A stretch of DNA of 64,000 nt from Pseudomonadota bacterium (GCA_021801255.1 JAJYYH010000042.1:1-64000), one strand, 5' to 3'. Counted from the stretch's first letter, positions 25,660 to 35,368 are shown. Numbers and translations are program-made. The notes: generated by a model not told the origin, from the sequence alone.

Positions 25660-26764
25660 AGGGTTTTTCTCCGCGCGCGCGCGGCGGGTTGTTGGCGAGC
25701 GGGATCTTCACGCTGACCGGCGCGCCGAGCCGCAAGCGGCCATCGGGATTGCAGGCATAGACATGCATGCGATAGACGAGTTCGGTGCGGATCTCGGTGG
25801 TTTCGACGGTTTTCGGGGTGAACTCGGCGGTGGTCGCGATAAAGCCGACCCAGGCGGGAAACTGTTCGCCGGGATAGGCGTCGGTTTCGATCACCGCGCG
25901 CATCCCTGGGCGCACCCGGCCCAATTCGCGTTCGGGCAGATAGGCGCGGGCATAGACCGGCTCGGTGAGATCGAGGGTGAAGACCGGGGTTTGCGGCGTC
26001 ACCATGTCGCCGGGTTCGAGAATGCGGTCTTCGATGAACCCGTCGGCGGGGGCCAGGAGTTCGGCGTCCTTGAGCTGCTGCTGGACATAGACCAGCTCCG
26101 CCTGCGCCGAGGCGAGCTGCGCGCGCGCGACCGCGATATCCTCCCAGCGCGGCCCTTCCACCGCGAGCGCCAGCGCCTGCTCGGCGGATTGGCGGTTGGC
26201 GGTCGCGACCTTCAAGGTCTGTTCGGCATTGTCGCGGTTCTGTTTGGTCTCCGCCCCGCTCGGCGAAAGTTTATTATAGCGCACAAAATTGACCCGCGCG
26301 TTGACCTCCGTCGCCTGCGCCGCCGCGAGGGCGGCGCGCGCCTCGGCGATCTCTTCGGGGCGCGAGCCATCGAGCAGGCGGGTCAGCGTCTTCTGCGCCG
26401 CCTCGACATCGGCGGCGTCCTTGTCGGCATTCGCCTTGAGGCGGCTGGTGTCGAGGGTTGCGAGCAACTGGCCGCGCGTGACATGATCGCCTTCCTGCAC
26501 CAAAAGCCGCGCGATGCGATCGCTGTCGTTGAAGGAAAGGGAGACCTGGCGGATATCAATCGTGCCATAGACCGCGACCGCGGCGATCACCGCCGGGGGA
26601 TGCGCCCTGCGCCAATAGACCGCGCCGCCGCCCGCCAACAGCACCAGCGCGAGCAGCAGGATCAGGAAACGCAGCCGCCGCCTTGGCCTGCGCGACGCAG
26701 CCACAGACGCCCCCGGCGGCGCCACAACCTCGCCCGGAGTCCGCTGCACAGCCTTCATTTCCAT
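25652..26764 (-). CDS. HlyD-family periplasmic adaptor (YbhG-like)
   Basis: This 370-residue membrane fusion protein links the ABC permeases to an outer-membrane exit duct. It has a basic N-terminus, one helix (LRFLILLLALVLLAGGGAVYW), a lipoyl half-motif (LVQEGDHVTRGQLLATLD), a long coiled coil (about 115-220) and the second half-motif ELLAPADGFIEDRILEPGDMV. I set the start at ATG 26764 because GGAGGG lies 10 bases upstream; the track start at 26806 is a TTG. It is the first gene of the efflux operon, 82 bases from an FNR-like box. Confidence 0.88.
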   Translation of the reverse strand: MEMKAVQRTPGEVVAPPGASVAASRRPRRRLRFLILLLALVLLAGGGAVYWRRAHPPAVIAAVAVYGTIDIRQVSLSFNDSDRIARLLVQEGDHVTRGQLLATLDTSRLKANADKDAADVEAAQKTLTRLLDGSRPEEIAEARAALAAAQATEVNARVNFVRYNKLSPSGAETKQNRDNAEQTLKVATANRQSAEQALALAVEGPRWEDIAVARAQLASAQAELVYVQQQLKDAELLAPADGFIEDRILEPGDMVTPQTPVFTLDLTEPVYARAYLPERELGRVRPGMRAVIETDAYPGEQFPAWVGFIATTAEFTPKTVETTEIRTELVYRMHVYACNPDGRLRLGAPVSVKIPLANNPPRARGEKPCG

Positions 26765-26845
26765 GACAAAATTTCCCTCCGCCCCGATCGACGCACGCTC
26801 GTTCAACCCATGACAATAATCCTAGCACGTCAGGGCGGATAAAAA

Positions 26846-26859
26846 TTGATCAAAATCAA
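26846..26859. promoter_or_regulatory. FNR/FixK-type operator
   Basis: TTGATCAAAATCAA matches the FNR/ANR/FixK consensus TTGAT-N4-ATCAA exactly. It lies in the divergent promoter region, 82 bases from the HlyD start and 108 bases from the AhpD-like start, so a Crp/Fnr-family regulator may control one or both in response to low oxygen. Confidence 0.7.
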
Positions 26860-26966
26860 GAGCAGCCAACTGGGCGCCAGGCATGTTGATGCCGTGCCGG
26901 CTCGTTTTGACAGCACCCGGCTGGTAGGGTCTGTTCACGCTATGAATTTTTTGGAGGAGGACCGGA

Positions 26967-27326
26967 ATGGTCGAAGACTGGCTGGCACTGATCACCAACA
27001 TGAACGGCGCGGTGCGCGATTTGCGTCAGGCGGCGCCGGAGGTGATGAAAACCTTCTCGGAGATGGCGCGCGCGGCGCATGGCGGGGCGGCGCTCGACCA
27101 CAAAACCAAGGAGTTGATCGCGCTGGCGATCAGCGTCGCGACGCGTTGCGCCCCGTGTATCGCTTATCACGCCGAAGGCGCGGTGAAACAGGGCGCCACG
27201 CGCACCGAGGTCGCCGAAACGCTGGCCATGGCGGTCTATATGGGCGCCGGCCCCTCGGTGATGTATGCCGCCGAGGCGCTGGAGGCGGTCGATCAGATCG
27301 CCGCCAAATCAGCCAGCCCGGCGTAA
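26967..27326 (+). CDS. Carboxymuconolactone decarboxylase family (AhpD-like) protein
   Basis: This 119-residue all-alpha protein belongs to the CMD/AhpD family. The CAPC motif (near residue 61, CAPCIAYHAEGAVKQG) with the following His is the redox-active pair of AhpD-like peroxidases, so an alkylhydroperoxidase or thiol-redox role is more likely than decarboxylase activity. Strong GGAGGAGG ribosome site. It is monocistronic, with an FNR-like box upstream and a hairpin terminator downstream, suggesting an oxygen- or redox-regulated stress function. Confidence 0.88.
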   Translation: MVEDWLALITNMNGAVRDLRQAAPEVMKTFSEMARAAHGGAALDHKTKELIALAISVATRCAPCIAYHAEGAVKQGATRTEVAETLAMAVYMGAGPSVMYAAEALEAVDQIAAKSASPA

Positions 27327-27335
27327 TACCAGCCG

Positions 27336-27366
27336 CCGGAAAGCTTGATTCTTTCAAGCTTTCCGG
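27336..27366 (+). terminator. Hairpin terminator after the AhpD-like gene
   Basis: Perfect 13-bp arms CCGGAAAGCTTGA (27336-27348) and TCAAGCTTTCCGG (27354-27366) surround a TTCTT loop, ten bases after the stop codon. There is no long T-run. It may serve both this gene and the convergent helicase gene. Confidence 0.7.
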
Positions 27367-27408
27367 CTGGACCGCGCGCCGCCCGTCTCACGAGGCGGCA
27401 GGCGCGAG

Positions 27409-28659
27409 TTAGGCCGCCCGGCTGTTTGCCCCAGCGGTGCGCGGCGTGAAATGTCCGCGCGCGCGTTGGCGCTGGCGGTGGCGCGGCGGTGCGCGGTCAG
27501 CTTGATGCCCGCGCTCGGGCTCCGGGGCGGGCATGCCGGAGGCAATCTCGATCCCGGTGCCGGTCAGCCGCTCGATCGCGCGCAGCGCGCCGCGCTCGGC
27601 GGCATCGCAGAACGAGATGGCGATGCCGTGCGCGCCGGCGCGCGCGGTGCGGCCGATGCGGTGGATGTAATCCTCCGGCTGGGCGGGCAAATCGAAATTG
27701 ATGACATGCGAGATGCCGCTCACATCGATGCCGCGCGCCGCGATGTCGGTTGCGACCAGCACGCGGGCGCGACCGTCGCGGAACTGGTCGAGCGCCTTCT
27801 GGCGCTGCGGCTGGCTCTTGTTGCCGTGGATCGCGCTGACCCGCACCCCTTCGAGATCGAGCGTCTCGGCAAGCCGATCGGCGGCGCGCTTGGTGCGGGT
27901 AAAGACGATGACCCGCGACAGCGCCGGATCGGCGAGAAGCTGGCTGAGCAGGGCACGCTTGCCGGGAGGGGCGACAAAATGCACCTGCTGGGCGATGCGC
28001 GGCACCGCGACCACGGCCGGGGTGATCGCGACACGCACCGGATCGCGGAGCAGCCCCTCGGCGAGTTTCCCCACCTCGGCCGGCATGGTCGCCGAAAACA
28101 GCGCCGACTGGCGACCCTCCGGGAGGGTTGCCGCGATGCGCCGGATCTCGGCGATGAAACCGAGATCGAGCATGCGATCGGCCTCGTCGAGCACGAAATG
28201 GCGCACCTCGTGCAGGCGGAGTTCGCGCGAGGCCATCAGGTCACGCACACGCCCGGGCGTGCCGATGACGATATCGGCACCCCCGCGCATCCGCTGCACC
28301 TGCATGGCGCGGCTGAGCCCGCCAACGATGGCGACGACGCGCCGGCGCCGGTCGCCGCTCAGGCGATTGATACTTTCCTCGATCTGCAGCGCCAGTTCCC
28401 GCGTTGGCGCGAGGATCAGGGCACGGGCGGCAAAGGGTGGAGGCGAACCGGCCTGTGCGGCGAGGTGCTGGAGGATGGGCAGGGCGAAGGCGAGCGTCTT
28501 GCCGGTGCCGGTCTCGGCGACGCCAAGCAGATCACGCCCGGCCAGCAGCGGCGGGAGGGCGGCGGCCTGGATCGGGGTTGGAGTGTGGAAATTTAGCCGC
28601 GCGAGGGCAGCCAGAAAGGGCTCGGCGAGGCCGAGCGTGGCAAAGCTGGTCGATGACAC
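27409..28659 (-). CDS. DEAD-box RNA helicase (RhlE-like)
   Basis: This ATP-dependent RNA helicase of about 416 residues has all core motifs: Q-motif (LNFHTPTPIQ), Walker A AETGTGKT, PTRELA, DEAD in LDEADRMLDLGF, SAT in LFSATMP, and HRIGRTARAG. The short basic C-tail (RHRQRQRARGHF) resembles RhlE-type enzymes in ribosome assembly or RNA decay. The track frame starts at 29010, but the homologous region begins at VSSTSFATLGL; the GTG at 28659 with GGAG 11 bases upstream is my choice. An upstream ATG would add a poorly conserved tail. Confidence 0.9.
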   Translation of the reverse strand: MSSTSFATLGLAEPFLAALARLNFHTPTPIQAAALPPLLAGRDLLGVAETGTGKTLAFALPILQHLAAQAGSPPPFAARALILAPTRELALQIEESINRLSGDRRRRVVAIVGGLSRAMQVQRMRGGADIVIGTPGRVRDLMASRELRLHEVRHFVLDEADRMLDLGFIAEIRRIAATLPEGRQSALFSATMPAEVGKLAEGLLRDPVRVAITPAVVAVPRIAQQVHFVAPPGKRALLSQLLADPALSRVIVFTRTKRAADRLAETLDLEGVRVSAIHGNKSQPQRQKALDQFRDGRARVLVATDIAARGIDVSGISHVINFDLPAQPEDYIHRIGRTARAGAHGIAISFCDAAERGALRAIERLTGTGIEIASGMPAPEPERGHQADRAPPRHRQRQRARGHFTPRTAGANSRAA

Positions 28660-28891
28660 GAAAATAAGATCTCCAGCGCCTACCCGTCGCGAAGCCTTGC
28701 CCGCAGCCCGATTGGCGCCTGAATGTTCGCCTGCCCGCGTGATCGTGGAGCGAACGATGATTGGGAAAACCTTCCGCGACAGCACCGCCTGTTCCCCAGG
28801 CGAAGCACCCATCACGCATTCGCGGAAAGCCTCCCTCATATCGGTCATCCGCCCGCCGAACGCAAGCCCCGCGTTCGGCGCCGCCCGCCGA

Positions 28892-29458
28892 TCACCCGGG
28901 ATGGGCACGCGCCAGCGCCGCGAGGCGCGCCAGAACCGGCGCCACCCCGGCATGGAGTTCGAAAAAATCACGGGCGTCGGTGGGGGCGAAGCCGGCGGCG
29001 ATCGCGGCATCGATCAGCGCCACCAGCGGCACCGCGGTACCGGCGACGTCGCAAAGCAGCACCGGCTTGGCGTGCAGGCCGAGCTGGCGCCAGGTGAGGA
29101 TCTCGACGGTTTCATCGAGCGTGCCAAGCCCGCCCGGCAGCACGACAAAGGCATCGGCGAGGTCGAACATCAGCTTCTTGCGCGCGTGCATGCTGGTCGT
29201 CACCACCAGCTCGCTCACCCCCTGATGGGCGACTTCGAGGCGGGTGAGGAAATCGGGGATGACGCCGATCACCGCGGCCCCGCCGGCGAGCGCGGCATCC
29301 GCCACCGCCCCCATCAGCCCAACCCGCCCGCCGCCGAAGACCAGACGCATGCCGGCTCGCGCCAGGCCGGCGCCGAGCGCACTCGCCCCGGCGTGATAGT
29401 CGGGAAGGCGCCCGGCATGGGCGCCACAGAAGACAGTGACGGTGAACGGATTGGCCAT
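28892..29458 (-). CDS. LOG family protein (TIGR00730 Rossmann fold)
   Basis: This 188-residue protein is of the LOG / 'lysine decarboxylase-like' family, now known as nucleoside 5'-monophosphate phosphoribohydrolases (cytokinin riboside hydrolase in plants). The motifs FGGGRVGLMG, MHARKKLMF and PGGLGTLDE (PGGxGTxxE active site) are present. The start ATG at 29458 has CTGGAGAG upstream; the longer track ORF is a shadow. True lysine decarboxylase activity is not expected. The substrate in this organism, probably a nucleotide, is not established. Confidence 0.9.
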   Translation of the reverse strand: MANPFTVTVFCGAHAGRLPDYHAGASALGAGLARAGMRLVFGGGRVGLMGAVADAALAGGAAVIGVIPDFLTRLEVAHQGVSELVVTTSMHARKKLMFDLADAFVVLPGGLGTLDETVEILTWRQLGLHAKPVLLCDVAGTAVPLVALIDAAIAAGFAPTDARDFFELHAGVAPVLARLAALARAHPG

Positions 29459-29526
29459 GCGTCTCTCCAGGATTGCTTCCGCAACATGCCAGAAAACCGG
29501 TCGCGGCCAAAAACGCCGCGTGAAAG

Positions 29527-29630
29527 GCCAGGGGCGCTGCCCCTTGGACCCCACCAAGGGCGGAGCCCTTGGAACCCTTCCCATGACGTCGGTTCCTAAT
29601 GATTCCCGTCTGGGGACGCTGCCCCTTGCC
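29527..29630. repeat. Dispersed multi-hairpin intergenic repeat, copy B
   Basis: The segment contains AGGGGC/GCCCCT, CCAAGGGC/GCCCTTGG and a diverged CTGGGGACGCTGCCCC block, in the same order as copies A and D. It fills the gap between the divergent LOG and DHA2 genes. Confidence 0.75.
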
Positions 29631-29659
29631 GCCTGACCAAAGAGCGGCATGCTGAAAAA

Positions 29660-31120
29660 ATGTCGGATCAGCAGGTTCTTGCCGAGACCCCGCCGTCGGC
29701 CGGCGCAGCGCCCATGCGGTTGACGGCGATGATCGTCGCCTCGGCGCTGTTCATGCAGAATCTCGATTCGACGGTGATCGCGACCGCCCTGCCGGCGATG
29801 GCGCGGGCGTTTGGCGCCGATCCGGTGCATATGAGCGCGGCGCTGACCTCTTATCTCCTGAGCCTTGCGGTGTTCATCCCGGCGAGCGGCTGGATGGCCG
29901 ATCGCTTCGGGGCGCGCACCGTATTCCGTGCCGCGATCGGCGTTTTTACCCTGGGCTCGGTGCTGTGCGGCGAGGCCGGCAATTTCCCGCTGCTGATCGC
30001 CGCGCGCATCCTGCAAGGTACCGGGGGCGCGATGATGGTGCCGGTCGGGCGATTGCTGCTGTTGCGCACGGTGGCCAAGTCGGAGCTGGTGGCGGCGATG
30101 GCCTGGCTCACCGTGCCAGCGATGCTCGGCCCGGTGATCGGCCCGCCGCTCGGCGGCATGATCGTGAGCTATGCCTCCTGGCGGTGGATTTTTTACATCA
30201 ACGTGCCGATCGGCCTGTTGGGCATCCTACTGGTCACGCTTTTCATCGCCGATGTCCGCGAGGAGGCGCCGCAGCGTTTCGATGGGCTCGGCCTGCTGCT
30301 GAGCGCGGTTTGTCTCGCCGGCGCGATGTTCGGCTTCGAGACCATCGGGCGCGGCCTGGTTTCGGGCCCCACGAGTGCCGCGCTGGTCGGCCTCGGCGCA
30401 GCCGCCGGGCTGCTCTATCTCCGCCACGCGCGGATTCACGCCAGCCCGGTGCTCGACCTCACGCTCTTTCGAATTCCGAGTTTCGGCATATCGGTGGCGA
30501 GCGGCTCGCTATTTCGCATCGGCGTCGGCGCCGTGCCGTTTCTGCTGCCGCTGATGATCCAGCTTGGCTTTGGCCGCTCGGCGGCGCAAAGCGGGGCGAT
30601 CACCTTCGCCGCCGCGGCGGGCGCGCTGGTGATGAAACCGGCGACGCAATTCGTGCTGCGCCGCTTCGGCTTTCGCGTGACCCTGATCTGGAACGGCACG
30701 CTGGCAGCACTGCTGCTCGGCGCGACCGCGGCGCTCCGCCCGTCCTGGCCGCTCGTCGCGATCTATGCGCTGTTGCTCACTGGCGGGTTTTTCCGCTCGC
30801 TGCAATTCACCGCCTATAACACTCTCGCCTATGCCGATATTCCGCGCCCGCGGATGAGTGCCGCAACCAGCCTCTATTCGACGGTCCAGCAGATTTCCCT
30901 CACGTTCGGCGTCGCCGCAGGCGCCGCGGCACTCGAATTCGGCCGTACGCTCGGTGGCCATCGCGCCCCCGATCTCGGCGATTTCTCGATCGCCTTTCTT
31001 GTCGTTGCCGGCGCCTCCTTGCTCGCCATTCCGTTGGCTGCCCGCTTGGCCCCCGATGTTGGGGCGGAGATGAGCGGGCAGCGCGTGCGGGGCGAAGCGC
31101 GCGCTTGCCCCGGCCGGTGA
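29660..31120 (+). CDS. DHA2-family MFS exporter (EmrB/QacA type)
   Basis: This 486-residue protein has about fourteen transmembrane helices, as in the DHA2 drug:H+ antiporter family. Motif A appears as GWMADRFGARTVF, the motif D1-type NLDSTVIATALP is in TM1, and the motif C-type GPVIGPPLGGMIV in TM5. EmrB-like proteins export lipophilic compounds. No EmrA adaptor is adjacent; instead a serine hydrolase gene follows after 35 bases. The start ATG at 29660 has no strong ribosome site. Confidence 0.88.
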   Translation: MSDQQVLAETPPSAGAAPMRLTAMIVASALFMQNLDSTVIATALPAMARAFGADPVHMSAALTSYLLSLAVFIPASGWMADRFGARTVFRAAIGVFTLGSVLCGEAGNFPLLIAARILQGTGGAMMVPVGRLLLLRTVAKSELVAAMAWLTVPAMLGPVIGPPLGGMIVSYASWRWIFYINVPIGLLGILLVTLFIADVREEAPQRFDGLGLLLSAVCLAGAMFGFETIGRGLVSGPTSAALVGLGAAAGLLYLRHARIHASPVLDLTLFRIPSFGISVASGSLFRIGVGAVPFLLPLMIQLGFGRSAAQSGAITFAAAAGALVMKPATQFVLRRFGFRVTLIWNGTLAALLLGATAALRPSWPLVAIYALLLTGGFFRSLQFTAYNTLAYADIPRPRMSAATSLYSTVQQISLTFGVAAGAAALEFGRTLGGHRAPDLGDFSIAFLVVAGASLLAIPLAARLAPDVGAEMSGQRVRGEARACPGR

Positions 31121-31155
31121 ATGCGCATGAAATCACGTCATGGAAGGAACGTCCA

Positions 31156-32277
31156 ATGAAACAATTCCCGCTACCGCAGGCATCTCCCGCCGAACTCGGT
31201 TTTGCCCCCGGCCCATTGGCGCAGCTCGAACATCTGATCGAGCAGCATATTGCCGAGGGGCGCTATCCCGGAGCACAGATCGCGCTGGCCCGCCATGGCA
31301 AGCTCGCCCTGTTCAAGAGCTTTGGGGATGATCGCATCGAACCCGCGCGGCGGGCGGCGGGCGACGCGACGCTCTGGCTGCTGTTCTCCAACACCAAGGT
31401 GCTGACCATGGCGGCGATCTGGAGCCTGATCGAGGACGGAAAAATTTCGCTCAATGACTGCGCGGCCGACTACCTCCCGGAATTCGCCGCGCACGGCAAG
31501 GGCGAGATCACGCTCTTTCAACTCGCCACCCACCAGGCGGGGTTTCCCAACGCCACCGTCTCACGCGAGACGTGGGCGGATCATGCGCGGATGCGCGCGG
31601 AGGTATGCGATTTTTCCCTGGAATGGACGCCGGGGACGCGCGTTCACTATCACGGCCGGAGCGCCCACCTCGCGCTCGCCATGGTGATCGAGGCGGTGAC
31701 CGGGCGGGACTTCCGGCACGCAATCCATGACCGGGTGATCGCCCCCCTCGGTCTCGCGGGCGAGTTGTTCGTGGGCGTGCCGGAGAGTGCGCAGGCACGC
31801 TGCGCCGATATCCACGGTCCGGCGGGAAGCGAGGTGCCGGGCGAAAACAGCGCGGCCTTCCGCTCAGCCGGGCTTCCCGGCAGCGGCGGCTATGGCACGG
31901 CGCGCGCTATGGCGGCGTTCTATCAGATGATGGTCGGCAGCGGGCGTCTCGGCGAGGTGCGGCTTTTCTCGCCGCGCCTGATCGCCTTGGTTACCCGCGA
32001 CTTCACCGGCGAACGCGGCGATGAGGGGATGGCCGGGATCGCCATGCATCGCGGGTTGGGACCACATCTGCGCGGCACCGGCCCGCTGATCCGTGGCCTC
32101 GGCAGTCTCGCCCACCCCGCGACCTTCGGCCATGGCGGGGTCGGCACCTCCTATTGCTGGGGCGATCCGGAAAGCGGGGTTTCCTTCGCCTACATCACCA
32201 ATTTCGTCGCCCCCGATCCCTGGCACTCGGCGCGGCTCGAGCGCATCAGCAATCTCGTCCATGCCGCGATCGACTGA
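31156..32277 (+). CDS. Serine hydrolase, beta-lactamase class C / EstB-like
   Basis: This 373-residue protein is of the class C beta-lactamase/penicillin-binding-protein-like family, which includes EstB esterases and D-aminopeptidases. The nucleophile motif SxxK appears as SNTK (near residue 79) and the third motif as GHGGVG. The usual second motif YxN (YSN) reads YHG in VHYHGRSAH, so the Asn is replaced. No signal peptide is seen, so it is likely cytoplasmic and more likely an esterase than an antibiotic-resistance enzyme. The GGAAGGAAC site supports ATG 31156. It is in tandem with the DHA2 exporter. Confidence 0.82.
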   Translation: MKQFPLPQASPAELGFAPGPLAQLEHLIEQHIAEGRYPGAQIALARHGKLALFKSFGDDRIEPARRAAGDATLWLLFSNTKVLTMAAIWSLIEDGKISLNDCAADYLPEFAAHGKGEITLFQLATHQAGFPNATVSRETWADHARMRAEVCDFSLEWTPGTRVHYHGRSAHLALAMVIEAVTGRDFRHAIHDRVIAPLGLAGELFVGVPESAQARCADIHGPAGSEVPGENSAAFRSAGLPGSGGYGTARAMAAFYQMMVGSGRLGEVRLFSPRLIALVTRDFTGERGDEGMAGIAMHRGLGPHLRGTGPLIRGLGSLAHPATFGHGGVGTSYCWGDPESGVSFAYITNFVAPDPWHSARLERISNLVHAAID

Positions 32278-32372
32278 AGCAATGGCTTGATAGAAAACAG
32301 CGTCTTTTGCCGGCGCGGCGATTATGCTTTCATGCCTCGGTAATTTCGACATCAAAAAAAACTGGAGGAAAC

Positions 32373-34091
32373 ATGCTGCTCGGAAATGGAATGCGCGTCG
32401 GGCTCGGGGCCACCGCGGCGCTGGCGCTCGGCACCTGCCTCGCCACGGGAGCGCTGGCCGATGAAACCAGCAATGCCACGCTCTTTGGCAACATGACAGC
32501 GGTCTCTCAGGACATGCTCAACCGCGCCGGCCAGGACGCCAATAACTTTCTCATGACGCATGGCGACTACACGCAGAAGCGCTATTTCCCCAACCGCCAG
32601 ATCAACACTATGAACGTCCGCCACCTGCACCCGGCGTGGATTTTTCAGACCGAGGTGAAGGAGACGCTGGAAACTGCGCCGATCATCGTCAACGGCGTGA
32701 TGTATGTCACCACCGCGTTCGATCATGTCTATGCGCTCGATGCCCGCACTGGCGCGGAGATCTGGCACTACAAACAGCCGCTCGGCCCGATCACCGTCTA
32801 TTGCTGCGGCCCGAACAATCGCGGCGTCGCGGTCGATGGCGGCATGGTCTATCTCGCGACCCTCGATGCGAAACTGGTGGCGCTCGATGCCAAGACCGGC
32901 AAGGTCGCCTGGCAGAGCGATATCGCCGACCCCGAACTCGGCTATAGCGAAACCATGGCGCCGACCGCGGTGGACGGCAAAATCCTCATCGGCACCAATG
33001 GCGGCGAATACGGCATTCGTGGCTTCGTCAAGGCGTTCGACGCCAAGACCGGCAAGCTGCTTTGGACTTTTAACACGATCCCGGAAAACACGGTCGGCGA
33101 ATGGGCCACCAAGGATGCCACGGGGCAGGATCTGCATCGCGACATCGCCGCGGAAAAAGCCGCCCTCGCCAAGCTCGGCGATCCGTTCAAGAAACTCGGC
33201 GGCGGCGTGTGGCAGAATCCCTCCGTCGACCTCGCCAACCGGCGGATCTATTTCGTCGTCGGCAATCCCTCGCCCGATCTCGACGGCGCGCCACGCCCGG
33301 GCGACAATCTCTATACCGACAGTCTGGTCTCGGTCGATCTCGATACCGGCAAGTATGTCTGCCACTTCCAGTATATCCCGCACGATGTCTGGGATCTCGA
33401 CGCGGTGAGCGCCACCGTGCTGGTCGATGCCAAGGATCAGAACGGCGCGCTGGTTCCGGCCGTGCTGCACGCCGGTAAGACCGGCTTCGTCTATGTCAAC
33501 GACCGCAAGGATTGCCACCTGATCCGCTTCTCGGAGGCGATGGTGCCGCAGGAAAACATGTACGCCCTGCCCACCGCCTCACCCGGCACGCGCATGTTGC
33601 CCGGCGCCAATGGCGGCGTCGAGTGGTCGGCGATGGCAGTCGATCCGACGCTCAACCTCACCTACGCCCTCAACCTGCACCAGCCGATGCACTACTCGGT
33701 CAAGATGGCTGACTATCCGGGCGGCGATAAACTCTGGCTCGGCGGCGCCTTCACCGTCATTCCCGAGGAAGAGCAATGGGGCAATGTCACTGCCGTTGAC
33801 TACAACACCGGGAAAATTCGCTGGCAGGTGAAAACCCCGCAGCCGATGATCGGCGGCATTCTCGCGACCGCCGGCGGCCTCGTCTTCACCGGCGAAAGCA
33901 ACGGCTTCTTCAAGGCCTATGATTCGGCGACCGGTGCCGAACTCTGGCGCTTCCAGGCCGGCGCCGGGGTGAACGCGCCGCCCAGCGGCTATACCGTGGA
34001 AGGCAAGGAGTTCATCGTGGTCGGCGCCGGCGGCAACGCGCAGGTCGATTCGAAGCGCGGCAACAACATCATCGCCTTCACCCTCGACTGA
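32373..34091 (+). CDS. PQQ-dependent alcohol-type dehydrogenase
   Basis: This 572-residue periplasmic quinoprotein has a signal peptide (to ALAD) and an eight-bladed propeller with repeated W-docking motifs such as [11 protein letters not shown]. The vicinal disulfide Cys144-Cys145 (VYCCGPNN) over PQQ is present. The catalytic Asp is Asp341 in HDVWDLD, with a second Asp (343) two residues later. It oxidises an alcohol, aldehyde or sugar-type substrate and passes electrons to cytochrome c. GGAGG precedes ATG 32373. The gene has no fused haem domain; the next gene encodes a di-haem cytochrome. Substrate unknown. Confidence 0.9.
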   Translation: MLLGNGMRVGLGATAALALGTCLATGALADETSNATLFGNMTAVSQDMLNRAGQDANNFLMTHGDYTQKRYFPNRQINTMNVRHLHPAWIFQTEVKETLETAPIIVNGVMYVTTAFDHVYALDARTGAEIWHYKQPLGPITVYCCGPNNRGVAVDGGMVYLATLDAKLVALDAKTGKVAWQSDIADPELGYSETMAPTAVDGKILIGTNGGEYGIRGFVKAFDAKTGKLLWTFNTIPENTVGEWATKDATGQDLHRDIAAEKAALAKLGDPFKKLGGGVWQNPSVDLANRRIYFVVGNPSPDLDGAPRPGDNLYTDSLVSVDLDTGKYVCHFQYIPHDVWDLDAVSATVLVDAKDQNGALVPAVLHAGKTGFVYVNDRKDCHLIRFSEAMVPQENMYALPTASPGTRMLPGANGGVEWSAMAVDPTLNLTYALNLHQPMHYSVKMADYPGGDKLWLGGAFTVIPEEEQWGNVTAVDYNTGKIRWQVKTPQPMIGGILATAGGLVFTGESNGFFKAYDSATGAELWRFQAGAGVNAPPSGYTVEGKEFIVVGAGGNAQVDSKRGNNIIAFTLD

Positions 34092-34123
34092 CATCCCCCC
34101 GACATTCCGCCGCTTCGCGGTGC

Positions 34124-34150
34124 CGGGCGGGATCATCGCGATCCCGCCCG
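34124..34150 (+). terminator. Hairpin between PQQ dehydrogenase and cytochrome genes
   Basis: Perfect 10-bp arms CGGGCGGGAT (34124-34133) and ATCCCGCCCG (34141-34150) with a 7-base loop are followed by TTTCTG. It may attenuate read-through so that less cytochrome than dehydrogenase is made. Confidence 0.65.
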
Positions 34151-34182
34151 TTTCTGTGGAAAAACCCTGACGAGACCCGCCT

Positions 34183-34746
34183 ATGCCAACCTGGCTCTTT
34201 GCCATCTTCGCTCTGATGGCCTTCATTGTTCCCGCCCACGCCGAGGACATCGCCGAAAAGGCGACGCTCTGCGCCTCCTGCCACGGCGAGAACGGCGTGC
34301 CGATCGACCAGACGATTCCGGTGATCTGGGGACAGAACGCCGGCTATCTCTATGTCGAACTGCGCGATTTCAAGCGCGGCGCCCGCACCGACCCGATCAT
34401 GTCGCAGATGGCAACCGGCCTCTCGCGCGAGGACATGATGGCGCTGGCCGAGTATTTTTCGAAAAAACCCTGGCCCAATCTCGGCCAGAAGCCAGCCGAT
34501 GCGGCCACCGCCGAACGCGCCCAGGTGATCGCCAATTCGGCGCAATGCTCGCAATGCCACCTCGCGGGATTTCTCGGCGCCAGCCTCGTGCCCCGCGTCT
34601 CCGATCAGAATCACGACTATCTGCTGGCGACACTCCGGGCCATCCGCTCTGGCGAGCGGGGCAACAACAATTGGATGACCGAGTTGATGAAGGCCTATTC
34701 AGACCAGGACATGGCGGCGTTGGCGGCATATCTGGCCGGGCTCTGA
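34183..34746 (+). CDS. Di-haem cytochrome c (cytochrome c4-like)
   Basis: This 187-residue periplasmic protein has a signal peptide (FAIFALMAFIVPAHA) and two haem-binding motifs, CASCH (near residue 30) and CSQCH (near residue 124), the two-domain plan of cytochrome c4. It probably accepts electrons from the PQQ dehydrogenase encoded 91 bases upstream and passes them to the oxidase. Distal Met ligands are likely in MSQMATGLS and the second-domain equivalent. Confidence 0.9.
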   Translation: MPTWLFAIFALMAFIVPAHAEDIAEKATLCASCHGENGVPIDQTIPVIWGQNAGYLYVELRDFKRGARTDPIMSQMATGLSREDMMALAEYFSKKPWPNLGQKPADAATAERAQVIANSAQCSQCHLAGFLGASLVPRVSDQNHDYLLATLRAIRSGERGNNNWMTELMKAYSDQDMAALAAYLAGL

Positions 34747-34819
34747 AGCGCGAAAAGGGTCGGGCGCCGCCACTTTCCCATCAGCGCTCCGCCAAAGGTC
34801 GCAGCTTGGGAAACCCTGC

Positions 34820-35368
34820 CTATTCCTCCAATTCCGAATCCCAGTAGAGGAAATCGACCCAGGTGTGATGAACCTGCTCGCGCGCCACCGGGGCCGCGGC
34901 ATGGGCGAGTTCGCGCCGGCTCGGCCGATAGGGGCGGCGCGGCAGGTGCATTCCCGCCTCGCGTGGGGTTCTGTTGGCCTTGCGCAGATTGCAGTGCGAA
35001 CAGGCGGTGACGACATTCTCCCACGTCGTGCGACCGCCGCGCGAGCGCGGGATGACGTGATCGAAGGTGAGTTCGCTGGAGGTGAATTCGTTGACGCAAT
35101 ACTGGCAGGTCCAGCGATCACGGCAATAGATGTTGAAGCGCGTGAAAGCGGGATAGCCATCGAGATGCAGATAGCGCTTGAGTGCCACCACGCTCGGCAC
35201 CCGCATCGCCCGGCGCGGCGAGCGGATCACCTCGTCGTACTCGGCAACAAGATTAACGCGGCTCAAAACCAGGGCGCTGACCGCGTCCTTCCAGTGCCAG
35301 GACGAAAGCGGGAACCGCGAAAGCGGCCGGAAATCGGCATTCAGAACCAGGGTTTGCAGATCGTTCAT
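34820..35368 (-). CDS. HNH endonuclease domain protein
   Basis: This 182-residue protein is of a widespread bacterial HNH family. The nuclease core has zinc-type CQYC and CSHC pairs around DHVIPRSRGGRTTWENVV, with the HNH residues in place. The N-terminal TLVLNADFRPLSRFPLSSW is the conserved lead of this family, often encoded next to core genes rather than mobile elements. Its role is not known. The gene is monocistronic and convergent with the cytochrome gene. Confidence 0.88.
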   Translation of the reverse strand: MNDLQTLVLNADFRPLSRFPLSSWHWKDAVSALVLSRVNLVAEYDEVIRSPRRAMRVPSVVALKRYLHLDGYPAFTRFNIYCRDRWTCQYCVNEFTSSELTFDHVIPRSRGGRTTWENVVTACSHCNLRKANRTPREAGMHLPRRPYRPSRRELAHAAAPVAREQVHHTWVDFLYWDSELEE

